A stretch of 64,000 nucleotides of DNA from Terfezia claveryi (Eukaryota > Ascomycota > Pezizomycetes > Pezizales > Pezizaceae). This document shows, piece after piece, positions 17,604 through 27,815 of the stretch. A program made the position numbers and the translations under genes. The notes below the pieces were generated by a model. It had not been told where the DNA came from. It worked only from the letters and a program-made list of their open reading frames with translations, and did no database searches. The stretch lies in assembly GCA_015179025.1 (NCBI GenBank), contig WHUX01000003.1, positions 248,001 through 312,000 of the forward strand, given 5' to 3'. The number at the start of each line of letters is the position of its first letter. The stretch's first letter is position 1.

Positions 17604-17907
17604 TGAGAATAGGTGAGCGGTGAGAGCCGTGAGTCCAACGAAGGAAGATACGAATGTGGAAGAACGGTCGAGAAGCACAGTGAATGAGCAAATAGCTTTG
17701 TATTGAGCAGCTATGAGATAGATCGATATCCTAAGAGATATCACAGTAAGGTGGGAATTACACAGCTATATATACATGAATGAACGTACATGTGAGTTCA
17801 TGTGTGAGTTCATGTGTGAGTTCATATGGAAGATCACATGAAGATTGAGCCGTGCGAAGGTTAAGCTAATAGGTATGGGCTGGAATGACACGAGCAACCT
17901 TCTAACA
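17604..17907 (-). repeat. 3' LTR of copia element 1
   Basis: A 304-bp LTR reading TGTTAGAAGG...ATTCTCA on the minus strand (TG...CA). It is immediately preceded on that strand by the polypurine tract, which fixes its end. It is homologous to the LTRs at 212-471 and 8609-8890. A triplicated GTGAGTTCATGT block lies at 17791-17823, and TATATATACATG at 17766-17777 may hold the TATA box. Confidence 0.75.
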
Positions 17908-17920
17908 CCCCTCCTCAGCA
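17908..17920 (-). other. Polypurine tract of copia element 1
   Basis: Minus strand TGCTGAGGAGGGG directly abuts TGTTAG of the LTR, as expected for the plus-strand primer of an LTR retrotransposon. Confidence 0.7.
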
Positions 17921-18067
17921 CATACCAGCCCCTCCTACGCTGATGTAGGTAATCAAGTCAGCCTCATTAAAAAACCTATAAAAAACCATGCGAAGATGGA
18001 AAAAAAATGCATAGGTAAAAGAGTACTGAGATTGAATTGTGATTTGTTTTTGTATGGTGAGTAGGAT

Positions 18068-19435
18068 TCATGATTTGCCTAGGACAATGTCTCTTAGCAT
18101 GCAGAGTCTTGGACGTGGTAATGCTTTGGTGCATAAGTTGGCTAAGTTATCATGAGTTGGAATGTGAAGAACAGTAATTTTCCCAGGTTCCACTAAATCT
18201 TGCACATAGTGATATGCAACATTGATGTGCTTGCTTTTATTGCTGATTTGAGGATTGGAAGTCAGATTGATAGTACCATCATTGTCAGTGCTTAATGCAG
18301 CTGGTGCGTAAATTCTGAGCTCTTCCAAGGCAAGCAGTAGCCACATATGATGCTTGGCGGTTGTAGATAAAGTGACATATTCAGCTTCAATAGTAGATAT
18401 AGCTGTACATTATTGTTTAATAGCATGCTAGTAGATAGTGTTAGTTGCTATTTGGAATATGTAACCTATAGTAGATTTTTGGTTGGATCGGTCACCTGCA
18501 TAATCCACATCTGAATAGCCAGGCAAGTGTATATGTTCTGAATTATGCATACCTTTGGCATAGCCAGATAACTTAATAGTAGAACACTTGTGATAAGTAA
18601 GCTTCAGATTGCAAGTTCCTTTAAGGTATTTAACACTTGTTTCAGTACCCCTATATGAGCTATTGTAAGCTTAGATATGAATTAGGAAAGGGCCGAGACT
18701 GTAAATGCTAGGTTAGGTCTAGTTTCTATAATAAAGTATATAAGAGAGCTAATTATCTGTTGGTATAGGGAAACATTAGCAAGATCATCTTCTTCATTTG
18801 CCTTAACTAGTTTATGGTAAGGATTAAGTAGAAGAGTAATTAAGTTGCATACATCCATCTCAAATTTCGCCAGTAATTGGTCTATATATGCTTGTTGTGA
18901 TAGCAAAACTGAATTCTACGACCATTTTATTTGTATACCAAGTAACTAATTTATAGAACCTATATTACTGAAATCAAATTTACTCTTAAGTGATTCTTAT
19001 AGTTCATATCTAAATGAACTGGTACCAAATATAGTAATATCATCAACATATATAGCAATAATAATATTATAAGTGCAATAGATTAAGACACAGAGGTTGA
19101 AATTCACTTACTTGTAGCCAAGTGGTATAAGAAAGCCTATCAACCTTCCGTACCACTATTTAGGGCTTTATTTTAGTCCATATATAGATCTTTTAAGCTG
19201 AGTGTAGGAATTAGGTTGATCATTGAAATAGCCTGGAGGTAGAAGCATATATACTTCTTCATTAAGATAACCATATAGAAAAGCCCCTTTGATATCTAGC
19301 TGATCTGGCCTAGGCCAGTTTAAACATATTGATAAAGTAATAAGTAAGCGAAGAGAGTCATATCTAACTACTGGAGAGAAGACCTTATTGAAGTCAGTAC
19401 TAGGTTGTTGAGAAAAACCTTATACTACTAGCTTT
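18068..19435 (-). pseudogene. copia element 1 pol: reverse transcriptase and RNase H (decayed)
   Basis: On the minus strand the RT block IYVDDITIFG lies near 19030-19060, followed by LLSQQAYIDQLLAKFEMD, SLYQQIISSLIYFIIETRPNLAF, and the RNase H end STDNDGTINLTSNPQISNKSKHINVAYH...LCTKALPRPR at 18068-18346. These are ordered Ty1/copia pol motifs and parallel the element at 52938-58770. Many TAG/TAA codons and high AT content show heavy transition mutation. The upstream half is displaced to 25759 by chromovirus 1. Confidence 0.8.
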
Positions 19436-19440
19436 GCTTT

Positions 19441-20013
19441 TGTAACGATGGCTCTGGGGGCAAGGCGACCAAGGGGTACGCCGGGGCAAGGCAAGGCTAG
19501 GATAACACATATGTAGGAACGCTACATGTGTGACCAGGGGGAGGCTGAGACGGGAAGCAAGGGCAAGAGGCAAGAGGGGCAGAGGGCAGGGGACACGAGA
19601 CACGCAGAAGCAGTTGCCGCGTGTGTCAAGGGAGGCAGCTGGGCTGCAAACACAAGGCGAGGCAAGGCAAGGACAGGAGGTTCGCGGGGTGGGCAGCAGG
19701 GCTGCAGAGTCGAGGTGAGACAAGGAGGTGCACAAAGGAGATGCACCAGCGTGGAGAGAAGCAAGGCCCTGTATTGGATATACAAGACGTTAGATGGGGA
19801 TCCAATGAGAGGGCGGAGGGACGAAGATATATATACATGATTCCAGGCCAAGGCTGTGGAAGGAATAAGCTTCCCGAGATTCCTATCTCGGAAGCTAAGA
19901 TAACAATCACCCATCGACAACACCCGAACAAGTCTGTTCGAGTGTCAAAACAGCACGACACCCGAACAAGCCTGTTCGAGTGTCAAATCAAGACTAAGAA
20001 CACGGTTGTGACA
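19441..20013 (-). repeat. Chromovirus 1 3' LTR
   Basis: Reads TGTCACAACCGTG...CATCGTTACA on the minus strand. It contains two tandem palindromes (19919-19945 and 19957-19983) and a TATATATATC box at 19828-19837. Preceded by the polypurine tract CCTAAAGGGGTGATAG at 20014-20029. Confidence 0.9.
19919..19983. promoter_or_regulatory. Tandem LTR palindromes ACACYCGAACA...TGTTCGRGTGT
   Basis: Two copies of an interrupted palindrome with 11-base arms and a short centre lie about 30 and 70 bases inside the LTR's U3 end. The same pair is at 25659-25723 and 43127-43185. Chromovirus 2 has a pair of palindromes of unrelated sequence in the same place. Symmetry suggests a dimeric protein site or an RNA hairpin; which one is unknown. 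Confidence 0.6.
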
Positions 20014-20044
20014 CTATCACCCCTTTAGGCTGGAGCTCCAGCAA

Positions 20045-20377
20045 CTAGGAGGCCTGGGTACGATAACCGGCAAAATCAATACAGGAAACAACAACAAAGG
20101 CAACGACAAGGATTCCAACTCCAAACAACAAGAAGAATGAGAAGAGCGAGAAGAACGAGAGTCGGACGGGCCCCACCATATGACTCTCAAAAGACACAAC
20201 ATCATTCCATTGGGCGAGGCTTCCAGGGGTAACGCTGGTGGAACAGGGTGACAAGTCCTGTGCGTTTTCCAGGTCCTCCGCTGGTTGCCAGGTCGTCTCC
20301 TCATCTCCCAGCCATTTGACCTTATATTGCAGGTGCCCATACCTTCTTCGGGAGTTCAGCACTTCCTCTACCTCCAT
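20045..20377 (-). CDS. Chromovirus 1 pol C-terminus: chromodomain plus predicted membrane helix (fragment)
   Basis: Minus-strand frame of 110 codons. Residues 1-45 hold EVEEVLNSRRRYGHLQYKVKWLGDEETTWQPAEDL, the chromodomain pattern (Y-x-VKWxG, then T-W-P/E) that directs integration to methylated-histone chromatin in chromoviruses. After a linker, about residues 68-97 (LSFFSLFSFFLLFGVGILVV, then AFVVVSC) are strongly hydrophobic and would form a membrane helix. The frame ends just before the polypurine tract, so this is the natural end of pol. The same tail follows the chromodomain in chromovirus 3. Confidence 0.7.
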   Translation of the reverse strand: MEVEEVLNSRRRYGHLQYKVKWLGDEETTWQPAEDLENAQDLSPCSTSVTPGSLAQWNDVVSFESHMVGPVRLSFFSLFSFFLLFGVGILVVAFVVVSCIDFAGYRTQAS

Positions 20378-20552
20378 TTCTCCTCACCTTCGATAACCAC
20401 GGGGGGAGGTGGAGGGTGTTTCTGGCTGGGGAGAGGGTCGCTAGCGGCAGGCTCGATCTCGGAGACATGGACGACCGGGTGGCGTGTGATGTCCTTGGGA
20501 AACCTCAATCAATAGGCATGAGTGCCTACAGCGCCTAGCACCTCGAAGGGGC

Positions 20553-21374
20553 CTAAGAACTTATGGTCCAGTTTGCGGGAGGGCCGTTCTGTTGGAAGTG
20601 TCTGCTGAATAGCCATACTTGGTCCCCTGGGTGGTATTTAGGAGCTGGCAACCGGGACCCATTGGCATACTCCGCTTGCCTGGCTTGGGCATAAGCCAAC
20701 TCAGCCTTCAAGGTAGCATGGAGTTTTGTGATCTCTGTTGCGAAGTCCTTGGCTGGGGCATTCTCCCTGGCCTTGTGCGGAGGTGCCAGGGAGTCTACGA
20801 ACCGAGGGTGCCAGCCATAATTGGCCAGGAATGGGGAGGTCTTCAGGGTCTCGGAGAAGTGGTTGTTGGCGGAGAACTCGCAGGTCGCCAGCAACAAAAC
20901 CCAGTTATTCTGCTGATAATTGATGTACGCCCTCAGGTACTACTCCATGATGGCGTTCATGCATTCTGACTGGCCATCAGTCTGAGGGTGGTATGCCGTG
21001 GACAGGTGTACTTCAATACCCAGCAGCTCACAGAAGGTTCTCCAGAAGTCGGCGACGAACTGAGGGCCGCGGTCTGAGACAACCGACGCCGGGAGGCCAT
21101 AGTAATGAAAGACATTATTCAGGTAAAGGGATGCCAATTCAGGGGCTGAGCAGGTGTCTCGACAGGGTATCACATGCCTCATTTTTGTCAACCGATCCAC
21201 TACCATTAAGATGGCATTGAATCCCGAGTCTTCTGGCAATCTAGTGACGAAGTCCATAGTCAGGTGTTGCCAGGGTTGTTCTGGGACTTCCAGGGGCTTT
21301 AGGGTACCATAAGGAGCATGGCGGGTGGGTTTGGCACGCTTGCAGACATGGCAATTCCGTATGTACCGTTCCAC
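20553..21374 (-). pseudogene. Chromovirus 1 integrase
   Basis: From 21374: MERYIRNCHVCKRAKPTRHAP carries the CxxC of the HHCC zinc domain, whose His pair is just upstream across a TAG. The core follows: TMDFVTRLPED (first Asp), VVSDRGPQFVADF (second Asp), [12 protein letters not shown] (Glu). The C-terminal part (PFLANYGWHPRF, PGDQVWLFSRHF) is the usual GPY-like region. A stop at about 20937 and a frame change near 20550 interrupt it. It would insert the cDNA into the genome. Confidence 0.85.
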
Positions 21375-21581
21375 ATCTTTCTACTGATCGATCCAGGTGT
21401 ATTGCCTAGTTAGCAGCTCTAGGGTTTTAGCTACTCCAGGGTGGCCAGCGGCTAAAGTGTCATGGTGTTCCCTGATCAGGCTGAGGCGCAAGTCCCCTTC
21501 CGGTACGTATAGTCGATTCAGGTAGTATAGAAGGCCATCCTGAACGGTGCATTCAGCCAGGGAGATCTTGACGTGACGGCG

Positions 21582-22367
21582 CTATCCAGATTCCACCACG
21601 GCGATTATATTCTTAACCAGGTCATCCTCCGCATATGCCTGTCGTATCCGCAGGAGGGGATCTGCTCCGGGGTCCGCTTCAGCTTCAGCATCCGTATCTG
21701 CAAGGGTATTGACTACTAGGTCGAGATTTTCAGGTTTCAGTACCACCTGACTCTGGTACATCAGCCTTTCATCCCCCCCTTTAGGGAGATCTCCTGATCT
21801 CCTGGTCAGTGCATCCGGCTTACCCCCAGCCTTTCCAGGCCGATACCTTATCTTGAAGTTAAACCGAGAGAGGAATTCCGACCACCTAGCCTGTCGGCGA
21901 TTTAGCAATTTGGTGGTTGTGAAGTACTCTAGGTTCTTATAGTCAGAGAGGACCTCGATAACCCCTTTTGCCGATTCCAGGTGTGGTCTCCATTCCTCGA
22001 ATGCTCGCACAATGACCATTAACTCTTTATCATAGATTTCGTAATTACACTCTGCCGGGGAGTGCTTTTTAGAGAAATAGGCCACTGGGTGGAGGACTCC
22101 ATCGACATACTGGGACAGGATTCCGGCGGAGACATAGTTGGAGGCGTCCGTTTCCATGATGCACTCGCTATCAGGGTCAAAATGGGCCAGGATTAGGGCT
22201 GAGCAGAAGGCTTCCTTGAGGTTCTGGAAGGCGGATTGGGCTTCTGGATTCCAGTGGAAGGCCCTTTTTGTCAGGTGTGAGCCAGCTTCTACCTTCGTTT
22301 TCGTCAAGACCATCAGGAGTGCCATGATTCTTGAGTATTCCAGGATAAATCGGGTAGAAGTTGGCAA
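21582..22367 (-). CDS. Chromovirus 1 RNase H and connection (fragment)
   Basis: A 261-codon open stretch: [27 protein letters not shown] (first Asp), [34 protein letters not shown] (Glu), [12 protein letters not shown] (Asp) and [21 protein letters not shown]. This is a standard Ty3/gypsy RNase H with tether. It is part of pol and cannot be expressed alone; the upstream RT is in another frame. Confidence 0.85.
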   Translation of the reverse strand: MPTSTRFILEYSRIMALLMVLTKTKVEAGSHLTKRAFHWNPEAQSAFQNLKEAFCSALILAHFDPDSECIMETDASNYVSAGILSQYVDGVLHPVAYFSKKHSPAECNYEIYDKELMVIVRAFEEWRPHLESAKGVIEVLSDYKNLEYFTTTKLLNRRQARWSEFLSRFNFKIRYRPGKAGGKPDALTRRSGDLPKGGDERLMYQSQVVLKPENLDLVVNTLADTDAEAEADPGADPLLRIRQAYAEDDLVKNIIAVVESG

Positions 22368-22483
22368 ATCCTAGGAAGGCCTGCACATCCTTCAAATTGG
22401 CTGGGGTTTCCCACTCTTAGATTGCAGCAACTTTAGCGGGGTCCATCCTAATACCTTCCGTGGTTATGATCAAGCCCAGTACT

Positions 22484-23602
22484 TCACCTCTTGGACATGG
22501 AATTCGCATTTTTCAGGCTTAAGGTACAGCCCAGCCTGCTCCAGCTTCTCCGCACTTGTCGGACGTGGATCTTGTGTTCCGCTAGGGTATCCGAGTAGAT
22601 GAGGATATCGTCCAAGTAGGCGATGCAGAATACATCCAGAAAGTCCCGCAAAGTGTCATTGATAAAGTGCTGAAAGGAGGTGGGGGCGTTGGTTAGGCCG
22701 AAGGGCATCACATTGTACTCAAAATGGCCATATCGCGTCCGGAAGGCAGTTTTCCACTCCTCCCCCTCAGCAATTCGTACCAAGTTGTAGACCCCTCTCA
22801 GATCCAATTTGGTGAACCATTTGGCCTTGGAGAGCCTGGCTAATGTCTCCTAAATCAGGGGCAAGGGGTACCTGTTTTTTACCGTAATCTCATTCAGGCC
22901 GCGATAATCCACGCACAACTTAAGGGAGCCGTCCGATTTCTTCACAAACAATACGGGTGCACCTGCTGGGGAGGAGCTATGGCGAATGAAGCTCTTGTTG
23001 AGGTTTTCCTCCAAGTACTTCTTCAGGGCTTCCAATTCCAGTCGTGACATTCCATAGAGTGGGCCGTAAGGGAGGGTTTTTCCTTCGATCAACGTGATTG
23101 TGTAGTCGTATGGTCGATGGGGGGCAAGCTTTTCTACGGCTTTTTCCGAGAAGAGGTCGATAAAATCATGGTATTCATTCAGGACTATTGATTTCCACTC
23201 CTCCTTAGGTCTCATCTTATTAATCTCTAGGTTAATTTCGCAGATTGACAAAGTATGGGCCTTTAGTTTGTGTCGTTTGGTAAGGTAAGCAAAGGCCCCA
23301 GCTCCAATAAAGCTGACATTCAGGGGTTTAGTAGAAGCCGGAGGGACTAGGGGATCAGGAGTAGGAGCAGGGGGTTTGCCAACGTTGACATATGCGGTCT
23401 GGTGTACTACCTGGGCGGGGTCCTCTACTATGGGAGGTAAAGCACATAACCCCCTAACGGCGGCCTGCGGGGCACCACAGTGTCTCTTGCAATACTCGCT
23501 ATTGAAATTCAAGATATAGGAGCCGAAATTGACGGAGACATCATGCATCCAGAGCCATGGGATCCCCAGAACAATGGGGTATTTTAGCTTGGTCACGAAC
23601 AT
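22484..23602 (-). pseudogene. Chromovirus 1 protease end and reverse transcriptase
   Basis: From 23602: [20 protein letters not shown] (end of the aspartic protease), then [29 protein letters not shown] (RT motif). After a stop near 22850 come [39 protein letters not shown] and [13 protein letters not shown], with the catalytic YLDD near 22605. A TAA for Gln at about 22850 and a frame change near 22500 inactivate it. Confidence 0.88.
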
Positions 23603-23925
23603 CGGGAGGCTCTCCGAATGATCTCCAATGGCACTGGGTAAACAAGCAAGGTCGGTGATAGCTCTGGAGGAGATAGGATGGCCATCAATAACGTCGAGGA
23701 GGTGGGGGTGTTGAGCTTAGAGGTTGGGATGGAATTCTTACTGACGAAGGCCTGATCAATGAAGGCAATTCCTGAAGCACCACAATCTATGAGAGCTGAT
23801 GTGACCACTGTTTTACGATTGAATTTGACAGTTATAGGTACAACGAAGTGCTCGCCAAACAGGCGAGACTCATCAACAGACATAGATGTAGGCAAAGAAA
23901 ATGCAGACAAAGATAAATGACCTGG
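23593..23925 (-). pseudogene. Chromovirus 1 aspartic protease, N-terminal part
   Basis: Reads SMSVDESRLFGEHFVVPITV and VVTSALIDCGASGIAFIDQAFV; DCGASG is the active-site triad in the variant used by many fungal chromoviruses (D-C/S/T-G). It is in a different frame from gag, as expected for frameshifted or separate gag-pol translation. A frame change near 23640 separates it from ...KLKYPIVLG. Confidence 0.8.
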
Positions 23926-23951
23926 GGCAGGTCCCTTGCTAGTGTCAGTAA

Positions 23952-25144
23952 CTAGGCAAGGGACTCCCCTTTTCCCGACTCTTCCCCAACTTTTTCGATC
24001 CTGGCTTCCGAGATGGCATGAGCGGCTAGGGAGAGGTTTTTTCGGAGGGGACATGCCGCAATAAAGTGGTCCCCTTTTCCACACGCAATGCACAACCCAT
24101 TAGTGCGGCGGCAGTCCCTTTCCTCCTGGGTTAGTCGAGGCCTTCCCGATGATAGGTCCATAGGGGTGGGCCCTCCTGCCACCAATGATGGATGTGCTGG
24201 TTTATTGGTAGGGGCCTGAGCTGTCTTGGTGGCATGGTGTTGCTGAGGCTGGGATTGTGGGAGACGGGGTGCTGGCCTGAACGTGGGGCGGTTGCGGAGC
24301 CGGGACATCCGCTGTTCCACCCAGGAAGCCTGGTCAATTAATTCGTCAAGGGTTGTGGCTTCCGAGAGGCTGACCATGGCCTGCTGGATTTCGTCATTTA
24401 GCCCTTCCTGGAATTGCTTCAGTTTGGACTGGTCATTCCATCAGACCTCCGCTGCTAGTCTCGAGAATTCTACCACATAAGTGGACAGATCGGTGTTTTT
24501 CTACCTGAGGGCTCGGAGGGCCCTACTGGCAGTGCCAACGGCATCGGGGTCCCCGAACGCCCTATCCAGGATTGTAAAAAGGGCCGAGATATTGTCAAGC
24601 TTGATCCCGGTTTCGAGGACATATGGCTGGATCTGGTCACAAGCTTTCCCCTCCAGCAAGGCGAAAACGTATACCAGTCGATGTTGTTCTGACGGGAATC
24701 TGGCAGAATCCCCGTTCAGCTTGAGATTGACAGCATTTTTCCATGCTCGTAGGCGAACCGGTCCCCATTGAACTTGGGGGGTGTTGGAATGCTTTCGGTC
24801 TTGTTGCTACTGGCTGCTGTTGGTATTGCAAGGTTCCCTAGAGCGCGGCTGAGGTTTTGGACCGTAGTCCATTCGTTGGCCAGGGCAAGGTTCAGATAGT
24901 CAAGATCGGTCTGGAGGACCATGATCTCTTCGTCGGCGGATCTCAATTTTTGTTCAGCCATGGCCAGGCTGTTTTCAGCCATGGCCAGGCTGTTGCCGAG
25001 TTCGGCCCCGATGGCATCCATGGCCTCGAAGATGTCGATGATTTCTCGACGGTAGGCATTCAACTCGTTCAAGCCTGAGGGTATGGGGGAGCTCCTCCAG
25101 GTTTGAAACCTGACAGCGGGTGGTGGGAGAGCTACTCCTGACAT
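23952..25144 (-). pseudogene. Chromovirus 1 gag
   Basis: From 25144: MSGVALPPPAVRFQTW, then a coiled-coil-like NSLAMAENSLAMAEQKLRSADEEI containing a duplicated NSLAMAE that chromovirus 3 has once. Next is IPTPPKFNGDRFAYE, the start of the retrotransposon gag domain. After a frame change come SARFPSEQHRLVYVFALLEGKA and DQSKLKQFQEGLNDEIQQAM. The frame from 24377 ends with the zinc knuckle CIACGKGDHFIAACP and a stop at 23952. Two TAG codons and one shift interrupt it. It would form the particle that packages RNA. Confidence 0.85.
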
Positions 25145-25180
25145 GACTGCATACCAGTTGGTCCAAAGGATCCAACGTAG

Positions 25181-25753
25181 TGTAATGACGGCTCTGGGGG
25201 TAAGGTGACCAAGGGGTACGCTGGGGCAAGGGCAAGGCTAGGATAACACACATATAGGAACGCTACGTGTGTGACTAGGGGGAGGCTGAGACGGGAGGCA
25301 AGGGCAAGAGGCAAGAGGGGCAGAGGGCAGGGGACACGAGACATGCGGAAGGAGTTGCCGCATGTGTCAAGGGAGGCAGCTGGGCTGCAAACACAAGGCG
25401 AGGCAAGGCAAGGACAGGAGGTTCGCGGGGTGGGCAGCAGGGCTGCAGAGTCGAGTGAGACAAGGAAGTGCACAAGGGAGATGCACCAGCGTGGAGAGAA
25501 GCAAGGCCCTGTATTGGATATACAAGACGTTGGATGGGGATCCAACGAGAGAGCGGAGGGACGAAGATATATATACATGATTCCAGGCTAAGGCCGTGGA
25601 AGGAATAAGCTTCTCGAGATTCCTATCTCGGAAGCTAAGATAACAATCACCCATCGACGACACCCGAACAAGCCTGTTCGAGTGTCAAAACAGCACGACA
25701 CCCGAACAAGCCTGTTCGAGCGTCAAATTAAGACTAAGAACACGGTTGTGACA
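25181..25753 (-). repeat. Chromovirus 1 5' LTR
   Basis: 573 bp, aligned to 19441-20013 with only scattered differences, mostly transitions. Downstream on the minus strand the sequence CTACGTTGGATCCTTTGGAC would contain the primer-binding site; the matching tRNA was not identified. Confidence 0.9.
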
Positions 25754-25758
25754 GCTTT

Positions 25759-27036
25759 GTAGTAGCTAATATTTCCAGCTGCATCTCTTTTTACTTTGTA
25801 TACCCATTTGGAGCCAACAATATTGCAGTTTGATGGCTTAGATACTATTTCTTAAATGCCTTGATCTACTAATACTTTGAGTTCTACCTCTATGGCTGCA
25901 AACTATTTTGGAGCTTTAGGACCAGTTGTAGCTTATTTGAATATTTTAGGCTCTTTATTGATATTGGCTACAAGAAAAGCTAGCTCGAAATTAATTCCCT
26001 TTGGAAGCTTAGTGGGATTAGAAGGCTGAGATAAAGAGATATTTTGAGCTATAACAACTATTTTTAGCTTTTTCCTAAGTCTCAAGTCGTAGTTTAATCT
26101 TGTAGGAGGTAGACTTATAGGAAGTAGTAAATTTGCAAGTAAGCTCACTTGTACATTTACTGGTAAGCTTGGTTGTATACTAGAGCTCAAGAGTATATTC
26201 ACTGGTAAGCTCATCTGTTGGCTTACTAGTAAGCTCGCTAGTAAGCTTGCTGGTAAGCTCTCTAGTAAACTTGCTAGTACATTTACTGGTAAGCTCACTG
26301 GTAAGCTCACTAGTATGCTCACTAGTAAGCTCACTGGTATACTTACTTGTATTCTTGCTAGTAAGCTCGCTAGTAGGAAGAAGCAAAGAGCCACTCTTAT
26401 TGACTTAATATGCTTGCTGCTATTTAGTTGAATTCTATATATAGAGATGCTATCTGTATAGCCAACAAATATTGTACTTTCTGCTCATAGATATAGTTTG
26501 CTGCCACTAGGTCTTTTTTTCTTATAGATGTGGATAAAGCAATGCTGTCCAAAGGGTTGTAAGTGTCTAATTAATGGCTTTACCTTATAGAGGACTTCAT
26601 ATGGTATTTTGCCTTGTAAATGCTTATGTGGCAGACAGTTTTTCAAATAGACTGTGGTTTAGCATGCTTCTGCCCATAATTTCTTATTGGAGATATAGGT
26701 GAGTATACTTCTGACCATTGTCTATATTGACTAGTTATATCTTTCAGTGACCTTATTAGATTCATAGGAATAAGGTAGTGTTCTTATATATTATATTCTT
26801 TATTGTTTGAAGTAAGTATCTACTTTAGTGTACTCTCTACTATTGTTAGTTAAGACTAATAATACAGTAGTATTAAACTGTCTCTGGATAAACGAGATAA
26901 AGTCAACAATAACTTGATATGCATCCGACTTTGCTTTTAAGTAATACATCTATAACATACAGGTGAAGTCATCTATGAAGGTAATGTAGTATCAAGAGTT
27001 ACCATAGGACAGTGTAGGCTATTTTCCACTTAGGTT
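25759..27036 (-). pseudogene. copia element 1 pol: integrase, linker and start of RT
   Basis: Minus strand from 27036: NLSGK, YYITFIDDFTC, LKAKSDAYQVIVDFISFIQ, NNSREYTKVDTYF (integrase core; compare DLSGKLPTPSFGG in the element at 52938). Then PHKHLQGKIPYEVLY and IRHLQPFGQHCFIHI. After a low-complexity linker, GSKWVYKVKRDAAGNI begins the RT at about 25800. Dense stops. It is bounded on the left by chromovirus 1 and on the right by chromovirus 2, so gag and the integrase zinc domain are lost or displaced. Confidence 0.75.
26150..26385 (-). repeat. 12-bp minisatellite in the copia linker
   Basis: About 18 units related to ACTAGTAAGCTC / ACTGGTAAGCTT. In one minus-strand frame they read TSELTSK / TSEHTSEL; in another, SLPVSLLVS. 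It lies between integrase and RT, where copia polyproteins usually have a flexible Ser/Thr/Pro-rich linker. Confidence 0.8.
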
Positions 27037-27041
27037 ACTAT

Positions 27042-27601
27042 TATAATAATAGCTCTGGGGACAAGGTAACTAAGAGGTACACCAGAGCAATAGTAAGGAG
27101 GAATCACATACATAGGAATGCTACATGTATAATCTAGAGAAAGGCTAGGGGCAAGACAAAGGCAGGGTTAAGGTAATATACATCTAGAAACACTACATGT
27201 ATGACTAGGGAAAGGCTAGGACAAGAGACAAGAGCAAAAGGCAAGAGACATGCAGAAGCAGTTGCCATATATGTTGAAAGGAAGTAGCTGTTGCTACAGA
27301 GTTATTCATGGGACAGGGGGAGTGTACAAAGAAGGTACACCAGTGTAGAGGAAGCAAGGTTCTGTATTAGGTATACAAGATATTAGATGGAGATCCAAAA
27401 ACAGTACAAGGGATAGGGGCTATATATATATGATTCTAGGCCAAAGCAATAAAAGGAATAAGCTTCTCGAGATTTCTATCTCAAGAGCTAAGCAGGATAG
27501 CAATAACCTATTACCTGCATTACAGGTGATACTTAGGATAAAGGCAACTATCACCTGTAATTATAAGTGATAACAAAGATACTGAGCATACTGTTGTGAT
27601 A
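27042..27601 (-). repeat. Chromovirus 2 3' LTR
   Basis: Matches the chromovirus 1 LTR (GCTCTGGGG block, GTATACAAGATATTAGATGG, GATTCTAGGCCAAAGC, AATAAGCTTCTCGAGATT). The ends are mutated to TATAAT and TGATA. The palindrome pair at 27509-27572 (TTACCTGCATTACAGGTGAT and TATCACCTGTAATTATAAGT) differs in sequence from that of chromovirus 1. Confidence 0.8.
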
Positions 27602-27623
27602 CTATCCCCTCTTTAGAGTAGAG

Positions 27624-27815
27624 CTATAGTAATAAGGAGACTTTGAGCATGACAACTAGCAAAATCAATATAGAAAACAACAACAAGTGCAAAAACAAGA
27701 ACCCAAACTCCAAACAATAACAAAGACCTATAACCTGCATCGCAGATAATAACAGAGACAACAACAATAAGAATAAGGATAAGAACTCCAACTCAGACAT
27801 AGGGAAATTACTCAA
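27624..27815 (-). pseudogene. Chromovirus 2 hydrophobic C-terminal tail
   Basis: The open stretch SLFLLLLSLLLSAMQVIGLC and FGFLFLHLLLFSILILLVV occupies the place of the membrane helix after the chromodomain in chromoviruses 1 and 3. Chromodomain residues are recoverable just upstream (28000-27850) only with stops. Whether this frame is the original one is uncertain, given the mutation load. Confidence 0.45.

Larger units (their letters stand above)
19441..25753 (-). mobile_element. Chromovirus 1: complete Ty3/gypsy element nested in copia element 1
   Basis: Two 573-bp LTRs (19441-20013 and 25181-25753) bound a 6313-bp element, flanked by GCTTT at 19436-19440 and 25754-25758. The copia RT reading is interrupted exactly here. 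Domain order on the minus strand is gag, protease, RT, RNase H, integrase, chromodomain, the Ty3/gypsy chromovirus order. It has a modest number of stops and frameshifts, so it is younger than chromovirus 2, but no frame spans pol intact. Confidence 0.92.

Noticed and set aside
19522..19961. Overlapping Cys/Pro/Ser/Leu-rich frames in the chromovirus 1 LTR (also in the 25181-25753 LTR)
   Set aside because: They occur in every LTR copy in multiple frames, have no protein motif, and are explained by the low stop-codon content of this G-rich LTR segment.
25933..26394. 153-codon hydrophobic minus-strand frame (ALCFFLLASLLAR...) as a membrane protein
   Set aside because: It is one frame of the 12-bp repeat in the copia linker; pol motifs on both sides place the region inside a dead polyprotein.
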